Assembly (NCBI GenBank): GCA_951635545.1
Contig: OX620685.1
Span: forward strand, 3,286,001 to 3,350,000
Source of the DNA: CAG-873 sp910578365
GTDB lineage: Bacteria; Bacteroidota; Bacteroidia; Bacteroidales; Muribaculaceae
Direction of reading: 5' to 3'
DNA length: 64,000 nt
Shown here: piece after piece, positions 25,136 through 33,928 of the stretch
Layout of the letters: each line of letters opens with the position of its first letter
Numbering within the stretch: position 1 is the first letter of the stretch
Position numbers and translations under genes: made by a program
The notes under the pieces: model-generated
Seen by the model: the letters and a program-made list of their open reading frames with translations, nothing else
What the model was told of the DNA's origin: nothing
Databases searched by the model: none

Positions 25136-26557
25136 TTACGCCTTTGTGGCGGAACCGATATTGTTATCTGTTTTTAAAATTAAATCGCGTCTGTTGGCGT
25201 CGCGCTGCTGTGCGTTCAGCGGATTTATCTCTATATCGCGCAACAGCATGTTCTCGGCAGTCTGCTGCATGGCATTGTCGAGTTCCTTGAACACGCCTTC
25301 CACTCCGGGGAAGTTCGCAGCGAAATTCGGTATGAAGTCCTTGCGCCCGAGATTGCGCAGAGATTTGCGCACAAGGCCTACACTTATATCCTCGGTAGGC
25401 ATGCCCGGCTGAAAGCCGAACTCCTCTTTCTTTTCGTCAAGCACCACACGGCTGACGATGCCTGCCAGCTCAAGCCGTATCAGAATGTCGCTGATAAGGC
25501 GGGCTGGCAACCCGTAGTCGAGCGTGAACTCGTGCATTGTCACAGGCTTGAGGCCCTTTACAAAACGCCTTACCACCACCGAAGCTACGGCAATGCTCAC
25601 CTTCTCTTTGTAAGCTATTGATATAGCATTGATTTCAGAATTGAACGAGAACTGGAATATGTTCTGCGACGAATAGCATATCACCATTCCGGCCATGGTC
25701 ACCACCCAGGCCAGCTGCATCCATATAAGCATAAGGGGCAGGAACGAGAACGAGCCGTATATGGCATTATATTTGGCCACGTACATCTGGCCTGTGACGA
25801 ATATCCACTGTAGCAGCCTGAAGCCTATGCCGGCGAACACACCGGCTATGAAGGCATTTTTGAACTTCACCTTTGCATTAGGTATGAGCATGTATGCGGC
25901 AGTGAAGAACAAGAAAGTGAGCAGCCACGACGCGCCGTCGAGTATCATGCTGATAATCGGCGTCATAAAGCTGAAATGGAATATACTGTTGAGTGTGGTG
26001 GAAATCAGCACCGACAGGCCGCCGGAGCAAATCATCAGCACCGGCAATATCAGCAACATTGATGTATAGTCGGTGATTTTGCGCCATATGCTGCGCCCCT
26101 GCTTCACACCCCATATAGTATTGAACACGTCCTCGACATTGCCCAGAAGCGATATAAGAGTCCAGAGCAGGAACACCAGGCCGACGCCAACAAACACGCC
26201 TTCCGATGCCTGGCTCAGGTATGAGTCGACAAAACCCAGACACTGGTGTATGACCTCGTGCTGGGCAGGAAAGTAGCTGTACAGCTCGTCCTGCAGCAGA
26301 TTCTGGAAGCCGAAGCCGCGGCCTATGGCGAACAGCAGTGCAAGAGCCGGCACAATGGCCAGCAGTGTGCGGTAAGTCATGGCACACGCCTGTGTCTGCA
26401 GGTCGCCGTCGAGAAACGAACGCACCGACAGGTTCAGAGTCTTTACCGTGGTAGTACGCCAGCCACGCCCGGTATCGTTCCAGACACCGCCGCTGCAATA
26501 CTTCCACTGGCGTATGACCCATGCTGTTATATGGTTGAAACGTTCGGCAATTGTCAT
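25136..26557 (-). CDS. YihY/BrkB-family membrane protein with C-terminal regulatory-type domain
   Basis: A 473-residue inner-membrane protein. Residues about 25-300 hold the YihY/UPF0761 (once called ribonuclease BN) domain with six hydrophobic segments, including SFLDGDLQTQACAMTYRTLLAIVP and WQSI-like NTIWGVKQGRS. The remaining 170 or so residues are soluble and resemble a winged-helix region (YGLPARLISDILIRLELAGIVSRV), often seen in Bacteroidetes members. The ATG at 26557 is preferred over an upstream TTG at 26590, which falls on the -7 box (TAACTTTG on the - strand, 26589-26596). Function is unsettled; the RNase assignment was withdrawn. An operon with ridA is likely. Confidence 0.82.
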   Translation of the reverse strand: MTIAERFNHITAWVIRQWKYCSGGVWNDTGRGWRTTTVKTLNLSVRSFLDGDLQTQACAMTYRTLLAIVPALALLFAIGRGFGFQNLLQDELYSYFPAQHEVIHQCLGFVDSYLSQASEGVFVGVGLVFLLWTLISLLGNVEDVFNTIWGVKQGRSIWRKITDYTSMLLILPVLMICSGGLSVLISTTLNSIFHFSFMTPIISMILDGASWLLTFLFFTAAYMLIPNAKVKFKNAFIAGVFAGIGFRLLQWIFVTGQMYVAKYNAIYGSFSFLPLMLIWMQLAWVVTMAGMVICYSSQNIFQFSFNSEINAISIAYKEKVSIAVASVVVRRFVKGLKPVTMHEFTLDYGLPARLISDILIRLELAGIVSRVVLDEKKEEFGFQPGMPTEDISVGLVRKSLRNLGRKDFIPNFAANFPGVEGVFKELDNAMQQTAENMLLRDIEINPLNAQQRDANRRDLILKTDNNIGSATKA

Positions 26558-26675
26558 ATCTGAATATAGTGTATGAAAACGTGCATACAAAGTTAACTAA
26601 ATTTTGCAATCAATGGTTCATTCGGCCCGAAAAAATTATGTACCTTTGTAAAGAATTCACTGAATAGAATTACTG

Positions 26676-28073
26676 ATGTTTGAAAATTTCGGAAAACATA
26701 TAGCCGACATCGCCGATGTTGTATGCAGCTATCCGCTGTTTTTTCTTCTCATCGGCGGCGGTCTTTACCTTTTTATAAGTAGTGGCGCGGTGTCGATTCG
26801 CCGTCTTCCGGCATCAATCAGAGAGTTGCGCAGCAAGCAGGGACACGGCCAGCATGGCCAGATTTCGTCTACACAGGCCCTGCTGTCGGTTGTAGCCGCC
26901 ACCATAGGTCTGGGCAACATTGCCGGTGTGGCCATAGCGCTGGTCGTAGGCGGTCCGGGCGCCATATTCTGGATGTGGGTGTCGGCCCTTGTGGGCATGG
27001 CCACCAAGTACCACGAAGGCGCTCTGGCCGTGATGTATAAGGGTAAGGACGACCAAGGCAACCCGCGAGGAGGCACCATGCACATAATAGAGCAAGGCCT
27101 CGGACGCAAATGGACTCCTCTGGCCCGCTTCTTTGCCATTGCCGGTATGTTCGGTACTCTGTGTATTATGAACGCCAACCAGCTCACCGAAGCATTCATG
27201 ACTACATTCACTACCCCCGAGAGTGTCGAGGCCAGCAGTTTCCTGAGCGCGGTAGGCTCCGCCGTATCGCTGAGCAACGCCCAGGCCTATCGCCTGCTGT
27301 TCGGTTGTGCGGTAGCCGTAGTAGTATCACTGGTAATATTCGGGGGCATAAAGCGTATAGCCAATGTAGCCAGTGTGCTTGTGCCATTTATGGTAGGCGT
27401 ATACTTTCTTATGGTGCTGTACATAATTCTCACCAACCTGCATGCCGTGCCGTCTGTATTCGCCCGCATTTTCTCCGAGGCATTCAACCTGCAGGCCGGC
27501 TTTGGCGCCTTTGCAGGCATAGCTATAATAGGAGCGCGGCGCGCAGCCCTGGTCAATGATGCCGGCATAGGCACAGCCACAATCATGCACGGTTCGTCGC
27601 GCAACAACAACCCTGTACGCGAAGGTCTTGTGGCCATGCTCGGCCCGGCCATCGACTCCGGCCTGGTGTGTACGCTTACCGCGGTGGCCATTCTGCTATG
27701 CGGCAACATTGATGTAGAAGGAGTAAAAGGCCTTGAGGTAGCCATGCGCGCGTTCGGCAATGCCATCCCCGGAGGCACCTATATGCTCATGTTCATAGTA
27801 ATCTGCTTTGCCCTGTCGAGCATGTTCTCGTACAGTTACTACGGCACCAGCTGCGCCACGTACCTTTTCGGCGCGCGCCGTGGCCGCTGGTTCACCTACT
27901 TCTTTGTTGCCACTTTGGTTATATTCGCCATTGTGCCGCTGGAGGCTGCCGTGGGTATGTGCGACCTCTTTTACGCCCTCATGGCTATTCCGACCATGAT
28001 AAGTGTAATTCTGCTAAGCGGACGTGTCCGCAAGGCCACACGCGATTTTTTTACAAACAGACCTAAGCGTTAA
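26676..28073 (+). CDS. Sodium:alanine symporter (AGCS family)
   Basis: A 465-residue inner-membrane Na+- or H+-coupled importer of alanine or glycine (PF01235). Marks: the ATIGLGNIAGVAIALVVGGPGAIFWMW motif near residues 75-100, GMATKYHEGALAVMYK at about 105-120, RAALVNDAGIGTATIMH near 285-300 and about ten membrane segments. TACCTTTG at 26641-26648 is a good -7 box, giving a leader of about 20 bases. It is followed after 17 bases by lgt and then a hypothetical gene, so these three may be one unit. It is divergent from yihY. Confidence 0.93.
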   Translation: MFENFGKHIADIADVVCSYPLFFLLIGGGLYLFISSGAVSIRRLPASIRELRSKQGHGQHGQISSTQALLSVVAATIGLGNIAGVAIALVVGGPGAIFWMWVSALVGMATKYHEGALAVMYKGKDDQGNPRGGTMHIIEQGLGRKWTPLARFFAIAGMFGTLCIMNANQLTEAFMTTFTTPESVEASSFLSAVGSAVSLSNAQAYRLLFGCAVAVVVSLVIFGGIKRIANVASVLVPFMVGVYFLMVLYIILTNLHAVPSVFARIFSEAFNLQAGFGAFAGIAIIGARRAALVNDAGIGTATIMHGSSRNNNPVREGLVAMLGPAIDSGLVCTLTAVAILLCGNIDVEGVKGLEVAMRAFGNAIPGGTYMLMFIVICFALSSMFSYSYYGTSCATYLFGARRGRWFTYFFVATLVIFAIVPLEAAVGMCDLFYALMAIPTMISVILLSGRVRKATRDFFTNRPKR

Positions 28074-28090
28074 ACCCTAAACGATAAACA

Positions 28091-28936
28091 ATGCTCAGTT
28101 TCATCACATGGGATGCCAATCCCACAATTATCTCATGGCCGGTGACCATACGCTGGTACGGCCTCATGTTTGCCATTGGCTTCTGGATCGGCTTCAACAT
28201 AGTAGCCCGTATGTTCCGCCACGAAGGCGCACCTGAGCGCTGGCTGGGCACACTGCTGCTGTATGTGGGCGTAGGCACTGTTGTAGGAGCCCGCCTTGGC
28301 CACGTGTTCTTCTACGCCTGGGACTACTACTCGCAGCACCCTGTCGAGATACTTTATACCTGGGAAGGCGGTCTGGCCAGCCACGGCGGCGCTATAGGTG
28401 TAATTCTGGCGGTGATTCTGTTCTCTATATTCGTGTCGAAGCGCAGTCCGATGTGGACATTCGACCGGCTCGTGATTGCCATAGCTCTGGTAGGCGGCCT
28501 GATTCGCTTCGGCAACCTTATGAACTCCGAAATATATGGCCACTACACCGATATGCCATGGGGATTTATATTCGTACGCAACGGCGAAACCTTGCCTGCC
28601 CACCCCACTCAGATTTACGAGGCGCTGTGCTACTTTGCACTTTTCGGACTGCTTATGTGGATGTACTGGCGCAAGAACGCACAGGAGCGCCCGGGGCTGA
28701 TTTTCGGCACCTTCCTGGTGGGCATCTTCATGCCGCGCTTCCTTATTGAGTATGTAAAGAACGTACAGGAGCCCTGGGAGGCCGACATGGTGCTGAACAT
28801 GGGTCAGCTGCTGAGCATACCTTTTGTGCTGCTTGGCATTTTCCTTATAGTACGCGCCTACATGCGTCCGAGGCTGGCTCTGACCTTCCCTGAACGCTAT
28901 GCCGATGAAGACGAAAACAAAAGCAATAAGAAATAA
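28091..28936 (+). CDS. lgt: Prolipoprotein diacylglyceryl transferase
   Basis: Inner-membrane enzyme of 281 residues that moves diacylglycerol from phosphatidylglycerol to the lipobox cysteine of prolipoproteins, the first step of lipoprotein maturation. Signature regions: IRWYGLMFAIGF near residue 20, ARLGHVFFY (about 73-81), WEGGLASHGGAIGV (about 96-109), RFGNLMNSEIYG (about 142-153) and HPTQIYEAL (about 175-183). About seven membrane segments. The stop overlaps the next start by one base (TAATG, 28934-28938). Confidence 0.96.
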   Translation: MLSFITWDANPTIISWPVTIRWYGLMFAIGFWIGFNIVARMFRHEGAPERWLGTLLLYVGVGTVVGARLGHVFFYAWDYYSQHPVEILYTWEGGLASHGGAIGVILAVILFSIFVSKRSPMWTFDRLVIAIALVGGLIRFGNLMNSEIYGHYTDMPWGFIFVRNGETLPAHPTQIYEALCYFALFGLLMWMYWRKNAQERPGLIFGTFLVGIFMPRFLIEYVKNVQEPWEADMVLNMGQLLSIPFVLLGIFLIVRAYMRPRLALTFPERYADEDENKSNKK

Positions 28937-29565
28937 TGAACCTCGATGAATTTCAGCGGCTTAAAGCCGAAGTATATAGCGCCGAGTCGCGCGAGGAGGC
29001 CCTGAACCTGTCGGGGCTGCTCCTAGCCAAGGTCGACGAGAATCTGCGACAGAAAGTCAACGCCAAGACAGAACGTGCCACAGAGTGCCGCATGTTCGCT
29101 CTCGCCGCATCGATACACTGCGAACTGCTGCAGGCCTGCGGACAGGCTGTTGCGGCTTACTACACTGCAGTGACATCGCTGCTCATGCTCGACATAGTCG
29201 GGCAAGGCAGCGAGGACTCCCGCCTGACCGAAGTATGCGGCCTTACATTCATTGCACTGAGCGCTTTTGGCGAGCTCGCCGCTCAGATGCCGCACGATGA
29301 ATTCACCGACGAACATGTGCCGGTGCTTTTCAGCCTCTGGGCATCGCGGCTGTATTACTACTACCAGATCGCCGACAAATCGCAGCAGCCCGAACTGCCG
29401 CACCTGATATGCAACGCACACCGGGTGCTTCAGCAGATGATAGCCGAGGGCATTATTCAGTCGCCTAACGTAATGCTGGGCGAACAGCCTGCAGGCCCGC
29501 AGTCGAGTGCTGTTCTGGCCGATATTCTCGGCCGCAGTCAGGCCCTGTTCAACTTCCGCTTCTAA
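28936..29565 (+). CDS. Conserved-type hypothetical protein
   Basis: A 209-residue, mostly helical, acidic soluble protein without signal peptide or membrane segments. No family is recognised. Its start shares one base with the lgt stop, suggesting translational coupling. The helical, leucine/alanine-rich composition (RMFALAASIHCELLQACGQAVAAYYTAVTSLLML) resembles TPR-like or all-helical adaptor folds, but I cannot assign one. It converges on the Usp-fusion gene across about 40 bases. Confidence 0.7.
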   Translation: MNLDEFQRLKAEVYSAESREEALNLSGLLLAKVDENLRQKVNAKTERATECRMFALAASIHCELLQACGQAVAAYYTAVTSLLMLDIVGQGSEDSRLTEVCGLTFIALSAFGELAAQMPHDEFTDEHVPVLFSLWASRLYYYYQIADKSQQPELPHLICNAHRVLQQMIAEGIIQSPNVMLGEQPAGPQSSAVLADILGRSQALFNFRF

Positions 29566-29604
29566 GGTTCTATTTCAGAGGTGTCCGAATCGGGCACATG
29601 CCGA

Positions 29605-30714
29605 TCAGACCGGTATCACCAGCATAGGAATATCGGCGTGGAAAAGCAGTCTGTGGGCCAGGCCCGGATTGAACACCCGGCTGAGCAGATTCTTCTTTTT
29701 GTTCGGAACCACAATAAGGTCGAAGGAGTTCTGCAGCTGCAGACGGTCGAAATCAACCATAGCATCGGTTGCGGCTATATCTTCGGCTTTGAATTCCGAA
29801 GCCGGATAGCTGTTGCGGAAATAAGTCACAAGCGATTCGGGAGTGTCGACCTTGGCACGCTCGAGCAGTCTGCGCTTGCCTGGAATGTTTACCACCGAAG
29901 CTTTTGCACACATGCCCGGGAACACGCGGTAGAAACTGTCCATAGCGAGAATGTCTTCCTGATCGAGATTGGCGAAGAACAGCATTTTCATATTGCTGTC
30001 GGACTGCCGCAGTTCGGCTCCCTCGGGTATTACCAGAACCGAGAACCTGCATCCGTCGAGTACCTGAGCGCAGACACTGCCTACCATCTCGCGCTCCTTC
30101 TTCTCGAAACTGCGGGTGCCCATAACTACCAGCAGTGGAGGATTGCTGCGCACATACTGGATAATGGCATCTTCGGGCACTCCCTCGCGGATTTCGGTGT
30201 TGATTTTCACGGCAGCGAGTTCACCGCTACGCATTAGGTCTTTGAGCGCCTTTATAAAGCGCTGCATGTGTGCCGAGGCGTCTTCCTCGATTTTGCGGCG
30301 CGAATCGGCATCGGTCAGTTCGTATGTAAGCGAATCGGTAAGCTGCATTTTACCGGCCACTACGGGGTCGATATAAGTATGCAGCAGGCGGAGGTCACTG
30401 CCATGGAGAGCGGCCAGGCTTACCGCCACTCGGGCGGCATTGAACGAATGCGCACTGAAGTCAATAGGTACCAGAATCTCACGCACATCGCTGTTGCCCG
30501 GGCTTTCGTCTTCCGGAAATACATCGGGGTTCTCGATTATGCGCAGCGCCAGCGGCAGGTTGTGCTCATGGATACGCACACGCACACCTGATGATACCAC
30601 CGGCGACTCAAGGTTAACGTTTTGCAACACCACCTCTATGCCTTCGCGCTCAAGTTTGTGGCGCAGCCGGCATGCATGGTCGTAAGTATGTATGGCTACT
30701 GTAATCAGACGCAT
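29605..30714 (-). CDS. DUF2007 domain fused to universal stress protein domains
   Basis: A 369-residue cytoplasmic protein. Residues 1-70 match the DUF2007 pattern (ITVAIHTYDHACRLRHKLEREGIEVVLQN), a small GlnB-like fold. From about residue 80 a UspA domain begins (EILVPIDFSAHSFNAARVAVSLA). It runs to about 235 and ends in the Usp phosphate-binding-type sequence (VVMGTRSFEKKEREMVGSVCAQVLDGCRFSVLVIP). A second, more divergent Usp half covers about 240-369 (LLFFANLDQED, and FDLIVVPNKKKNLLSRVFNPGLAHRLLFHADIPMLVIPV). The GxnG(S/T)-type ATP site is incomplete in both halves, so nucleotide binding is uncertain. Role in stress response is inferred from family only. Confidence 0.82.
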   Translation of the reverse strand: MRLITVAIHTYDHACRLRHKLEREGIEVVLQNVNLESPVVSSGVRVRIHEHNLPLALRIIENPDVFPEDESPGNSDVREILVPIDFSAHSFNAARVAVSLAALHGSDLRLLHTYIDPVVAGKMQLTDSLTYELTDADSRRKIEEDASAHMQRFIKALKDLMRSGELAAVKINTEIREGVPEDAIIQYVRSNPPLLVVMGTRSFEKKEREMVGSVCAQVLDGCRFSVLVIPEGAELRQSDSNMKMLFFANLDQEDILAMDSFYRVFPGMCAKASVVNIPGKRRLLERAKVDTPESLVTYFRNSYPASEFKAEDIAATDAMVDFDRLQLQNSFDLIVVPNKKKNLLSRVFNPGLAHRLLFHADIPMLVIPV

Positions 30715-30736
30715 TGTGCAATAGGGTTAAAATGTA

Positions 30737-30770
30737 CAGGGCGTTGAAAATGACTTTTTTCAACACCCTG
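30737..30770. terminator. Strong hairpin between Usp-fusion and HTH genes
   Basis: CAGGGCGTTGAAAA (30737-30750) pairs with TTTTCAACACCCTG (30757-30770) with one G-U pair and a short loop. It lies 33 bases past the stop of the small HTH gene (- strand) and 20 bases before the Usp-fusion start, so it probably ends the HTH transcript. The AGGGTGTT-type arms resemble the ends of the inverted-repeat element at 23177-23438, so a repeat-derived terminator is possible. Confidence 0.65.
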
Positions 30771-30802
30771 CACCAAATTTCGTTTTGTTTATTTCAGCTT
30801 GT

Positions 30803-31057
30803 TCAGGCTTCCTGCTCCTGCAGGATTTCAAGGGCCATTTCGTAGATGGTAGCGTCGTCGAGCACTACAATACCGCCGTCGGGACCCGGTTCAATATGAA
30901 CACCACAGTTCTTGCCGAAGTCATAGTTGCTTCCACCGAAGTAGTTGCGCACGGTCTGAACAGTGGTGTTGAGTTTGTCTGCGATTTTATGCATGGATCC
31001 GTCGGGCAGTGAGTCTTTGAGGCGACGGAGTTCGTTGAACGTGATTGTCTTAGTCAT
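30803..31057 (-). CDS. Small helix-turn-helix DNA-binding protein
   Basis: An 84-residue protein with a clear helix-turn-helix in its first half (MHKIADKLNTTVQTVRNYFGG, residues about 22-42) and a short C-terminal segment with a Gly-rich turn (EPGPDGGIVVLDDATIYEMALEIL). Size and layout suit a small chromosomal regulator or nucleoid-associated protein; I know similar short proteins from Bacteroidales but not a defined role. It has a long AT-rich upstream region with a perfect palindrome (31197-31214) and a hairpin downstream, as expected for a single highly expressed gene. Confidence 0.75.
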   Translation of the reverse strand: MTKTITFNELRRLKDSLPDGSMHKIADKLNTTVQTVRNYFGGSNYDFGKNCGVHIEPGPDGGIVVLDDATIYEMALEILQEQEA

Positions 31058-31196
31058 ACCTATGAGTTTTTAGAGTTAAACTTGCTTGTATTTTAGTAAA
31101 GGCGACTTTCAGCCACCCATCTGGGAGGATGCTTTTCTTTTCGCTATAAAATTACAGTTACTTTTTCATTTAAACAAATAAATTGGTAAAAATCAT

Positions 31197-31214
31197 ATAT
31201 GTTTAAAAACATAT
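31197..31214. promoter_or_regulatory. Perfect 8+2+8 palindrome upstream of small HTH gene
   Basis: ATATGTTT-AA-AAACATAT lies 140 bases upstream of the HTH start in an AT-rich gap of about 300 bases (31058-31360) that has no gene. It has the size of an operator for a dimeric regulator, perhaps the HTH protein itself. Both statements about use are inference; AT-rich DNA makes such palindromes easier by chance. Confidence 0.35.
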
Positions 31215-31308
31215 TTTCGCGATTCTCTCCCATAATCATTTGATTGTAGGCTCATTAACGAATATTATGATAGTCGGCAAGCAATTTATCCATGCAATTT
31301 TAAATCAA

Positions 31309-31340
31309 AAGCCCGCCTGACGGCTCTGTCAGGCGGGCTT
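31309..31340. terminator. Bidirectional terminator of the ROK kinase gene
   Basis: AAGCCCGCCTGAC (31309-31321) and its perfect complement (31328-31340) enclose GGCTCT. TTTTGATTT follows on the - strand, 20 bases past the kinase stop. Confidence 0.9.
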
Positions 31341-31360
31341 CTATATTATTTTGTACTTGT

Positions 31361-32371
31361 TTACTGAGCAAGGGGAGTGGCAGGAATGGCCGAAGGCGCA
31401 GAGGGCGCAGAGGCCTGTTTTGCTTCCCAGCCCAGGGCGCTGGCACCGAGGATTGCCGCATCGGCTTCTTTGAGTTCGCTCAGAAGCACCTTGGCTTTGC
31501 CCTGGAAGCACTTGAGCATGTTCTTCTCCATGGCGTTGCGCAGTGGCTTCAGCAGCAGTTCGCCGCTGCGTGCCAGACCTCCGAAGAGTATGAATGCCGA
31601 CGGTGATGAGAACACCATCATGTCGGCGAAAGCTTCGCCAAGGATAGTGCCGGTGTACTCAAATATTTCCTGTGCAAGTTTGTCGCCCTGCATGGCGGCA
31701 TCGTACACATCTTTCGAAGTTATCTGGTCGATAGGCAGGTTGCGCAGCTGCGAGGGCTCGGTGCGGATTTCGAGGAACTCTCTGGCAGTGCGTGCCACTC
31801 CGGTAGCCGAGCAGTAGGCTTCCAGACAGCCGGTACGGCCACAGCCGCACAGACGTCCGTTGTTGCGCTTTACAATCATGTGGCCGAGTTCACCTGCGAA
31901 ACCATCGTGGCCGTATACAAGCTGACCGTTGATTACTATACCCGAACCCACACCGGTGCCGAGGGTAATCATTATAAAGTCTTTCAGGCCGCGTGCGGCA
32001 CCGTAGGTCATCTCGCCGATGGCTGCTGCGTTGGCGTCGTTGGTTATTGCCACGGGTATGCCGAATTTGTCGCTCATAAGCTGAGCCAGAGGTATCGGAG
32101 TTGGCCAGGGCAGGTTTACGCCGTCTTCGATTGTACCGGTAAAGTAGTTTGCGTTCGGAGCGCCGATGCCGATGCCGTGGATTTTTCCCTGTGCGTCATT
32201 GGCTTCAATCAGGCGTGTTGCCTCATGATATAATTCATCGATATAATCGTCGATTTTTGCGTGTTTTTGTGTCTTGATACTTGCACTGGCTATAACTACA
32301 CCTCGGGCGTCAACCAGGCCGAACACGGTGTTAGTACCACCTATGTCAATTCCTAATACGTATGGTTTCAT
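31361..32371 (-). CDS. ROK-family glucokinase
   Basis: A 336-residue cytoplasmic sugar kinase. The phosphate-1 motif GIDIGGTNT is at residues 7-15, catalytic-type NDANAAAIGE near 110, GTGVGSGIVING near 140, and HDGFAGELGHM followed by the zinc-binding CGCGRTGCLEAYCS of ROK proteins near 165-190. The motif set suits glucokinase, but other hexoses are possible. The C-terminus is a low-complexity Ala/Ser/Pro tail. It has its own promoter (32450-32481) and terminator. Confidence 0.9.
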   Translation of the reverse strand: MKPYVLGIDIGGTNTVFGLVDARGVVIASASIKTQKHAKIDDYIDELYHEATRLIEANDAQGKIHGIGIGAPNANYFTGTIEDGVNLPWPTPIPLAQLMSDKFGIPVAITNDANAAAIGEMTYGAARGLKDFIMITLGTGVGSGIVINGQLVYGHDGFAGELGHMIVKRNNGRLCGCGRTGCLEAYCSATGVARTAREFLEIRTEPSQLRNLPIDQITSKDVYDAAMQGDKLAQEIFEYTGTILGEAFADMMVFSSPSAFILFGGLARSGELLLKPLRNAMEKNMLKCFQGKAKVLLSELKEADAAILGASALGWEAKQASAPSAPSAIPATPLAQ

Positions 32372-32449
32372 GTTGTAATATGTATAGTATTAATAAGTTC
32401 CTATGGTAAAATTAAGGCGGCTTATAATAATTCGCTTTATTTTATTCAA

Positions 32450-32481
32450 CAAAGTTAATAATAAACGGCAATTATTGCAAA
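32450..32481 (-). promoter_or_regulatory. Sigma-ABfr-type promoter of the ROK kinase gene
   Basis: On the - strand TTTG (complement of 32478-32481) precedes TAACTTTG (complement of 32450-32457) by 20 bases. The leader would be about 70 nt. Confidence 0.75.
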
Positions 32482-32551
32482 CAATACAGCAAAAAAATAT
32501 TCCTACATCGCTTTTTTAAATTCTTTTTCACATTTGGTTGCAACCCGGGAT

Positions 32552-32588
32552 AAAAAAATCCGAAGCTGCTTTCACAAGTGGCTCCGGA
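32552..32588 (-). terminator. Rho-independent terminator of the nqr operon
   Basis: On the - strand TCCGGAGC pairs with GCTTCGGA (one G-U pair) and is followed by seven T (complement of 32552-32558). It starts about 27 bases after the nqrF stop. Confidence 0.85.
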
Positions 32589-32614
32589 CACAGTGTTTTA
32601 TGTATAGTATGGTG

Positions 32615-33928
32615 TTATCCTCCGAAATTATCGTAGTGTATCGACTCGGGATCGACACCCAGACTGTCGAGCATGCCGTTCACAGCCGCGCTCATCGGGC
32701 CGGGGCCGCACATGTAGTATTCGATGTCTTCGGGTGCCGGATGGTCTTTGAGATAAGTATTGAATATTACCTGATGTACGAATCCGGGGGTATATTTTAC
32801 TCCTGCGGCATCGGCTGCCGGGTCGGGACGGTCGAGTGCCAGATGGAACTTGAAGTTCGGGAATTCTTTTTCGAGTGCCAGGAAATCGTCGAGATAGAAC
32901 ACTTCGTTGAGGGCGCGGGCGCCGTAGAAATAGTTCATCACACGGTCAGTGGTGTGCAGGGTCTTGGTCATGTACATAATCTGCGCGCGCAAAGGTGCCA
33001 TACCAGCGCCGCCGCCGACCCACATCATTTCCTTTTTGGAATCAAGTATCGGGTGGAAGTCGCCGTAAGGGCCGCTCATAAGTACCTTGTCGCCGGGCTT
33101 GAGGGTGAAGATATAGCTCGATGCTATACCAGGCATTACATCCTGGAAGCCCACCTCGGGTTTGGGTTTGAATGGCGGAGTGGCTATTCGCACTGTAAGC
33201 ATTATACGGTCGCCTTCGTCAGGATAGTTGGCCATGGAGTACGCGCGCACTGTAGGCTCGGTGTTGCGGCACTTGAGGCCGAAAAGCCCGAATTTCTGCC
33301 ATGCAGGCAGGTATTCGTCGCCGATAAGGCTCTTGTCGATGTCCTTGTCGTAGTCCATCGAGTATTCGGGTATTTTAATCTGGGCATACGAGCCGGGCAT
33401 GAAGTCCATGTGTTCGCCCGGAGGCAGGGCCACGATGAATTCCTTGATGAAAGTGGCCACATTGCGGTTGCTGATAACCTCGCATTCCCATTCTTTTACC
33501 GAGAGTATGGCATCGCTCACGCGTATGTCCATATCCTGTTTTACCTTTACCTGGCAGGCCAAACGCCAGCCGTCTTTTATCTGTCGGCGGGTGAAGTGTA
33601 CGGTTTCGGTGGGCAAAATCTCGCCTCCGCCGTTATCCACTTGCAGACGGCACTGTCCGCAACTGCCTTTGCCGCCACACGCCGACGACAGGAACACGTT
33701 ATTGTCGGCCATCGTTCCCAGAAGCGATTTGCCGGATGTGGCTTCAACCTTGACATCGCCGTTCATTGTAATCACGACTTTGCCTGTCTTGACCAGATAT
33801 TTTTTGGCTATCAGCAGCACGGCCACCAACAGCAAGGTGATGAGCAGAAAGAAGCCCACGCCACAGAACACCGTCAGGCCGGTGGCGCCCATGGCAAGCG
33901 GAATATATGCAAACATTGTAGTAATCAT
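32615..33928 (-). CDS. nqrF: Na+-translocating NADH:quinone reductase subunit F
   Basis: Electron-entry subunit of Na+-NQR, 437 residues. It takes electrons from NADH to FAD and then to a 2Fe-2S centre. One N-terminal membrane helix (about 18-42) is followed by a ferredoxin domain with cysteines C84, C90, C93 and C125. Next is an FAD domain with RAYSMANY, and then an NADH domain with the GGGAGMAPLR loop and the C-terminal YYMCGPGPM. It is slightly longer than Vibrio NqrF. Its ATG overlaps the nqrE stop (ATGA, 33925-33928). Last gene of the operon. Confidence 0.96.
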   Translation of the reverse strand: MITTMFAYIPLAMGATGLTVFCGVGFFLLITLLLVAVLLIAKKYLVKTGKVVITMNGDVKVEATSGKSLLGTMADNNVFLSSACGGKGSCGQCRLQVDNGGGEILPTETVHFTRRQIKDGWRLACQVKVKQDMDIRVSDAILSVKEWECEVISNRNVATFIKEFIVALPPGEHMDFMPGSYAQIKIPEYSMDYDKDIDKSLIGDEYLPAWQKFGLFGLKCRNTEPTVRAYSMANYPDEGDRIMLTVRIATPPFKPKPEVGFQDVMPGIASSYIFTLKPGDKVLMSGPYGDFHPILDSKKEMMWVGGGAGMAPLRAQIMYMTKTLHTTDRVMNYFYGARALNEVFYLDDFLALEKEFPNFKFHLALDRPDPAADAAGVKYTPGFVHQVIFNTYLKDHPAPEDIEYYMCGPGPMSAAVNGMLDSLGVDPESIHYDNFGG

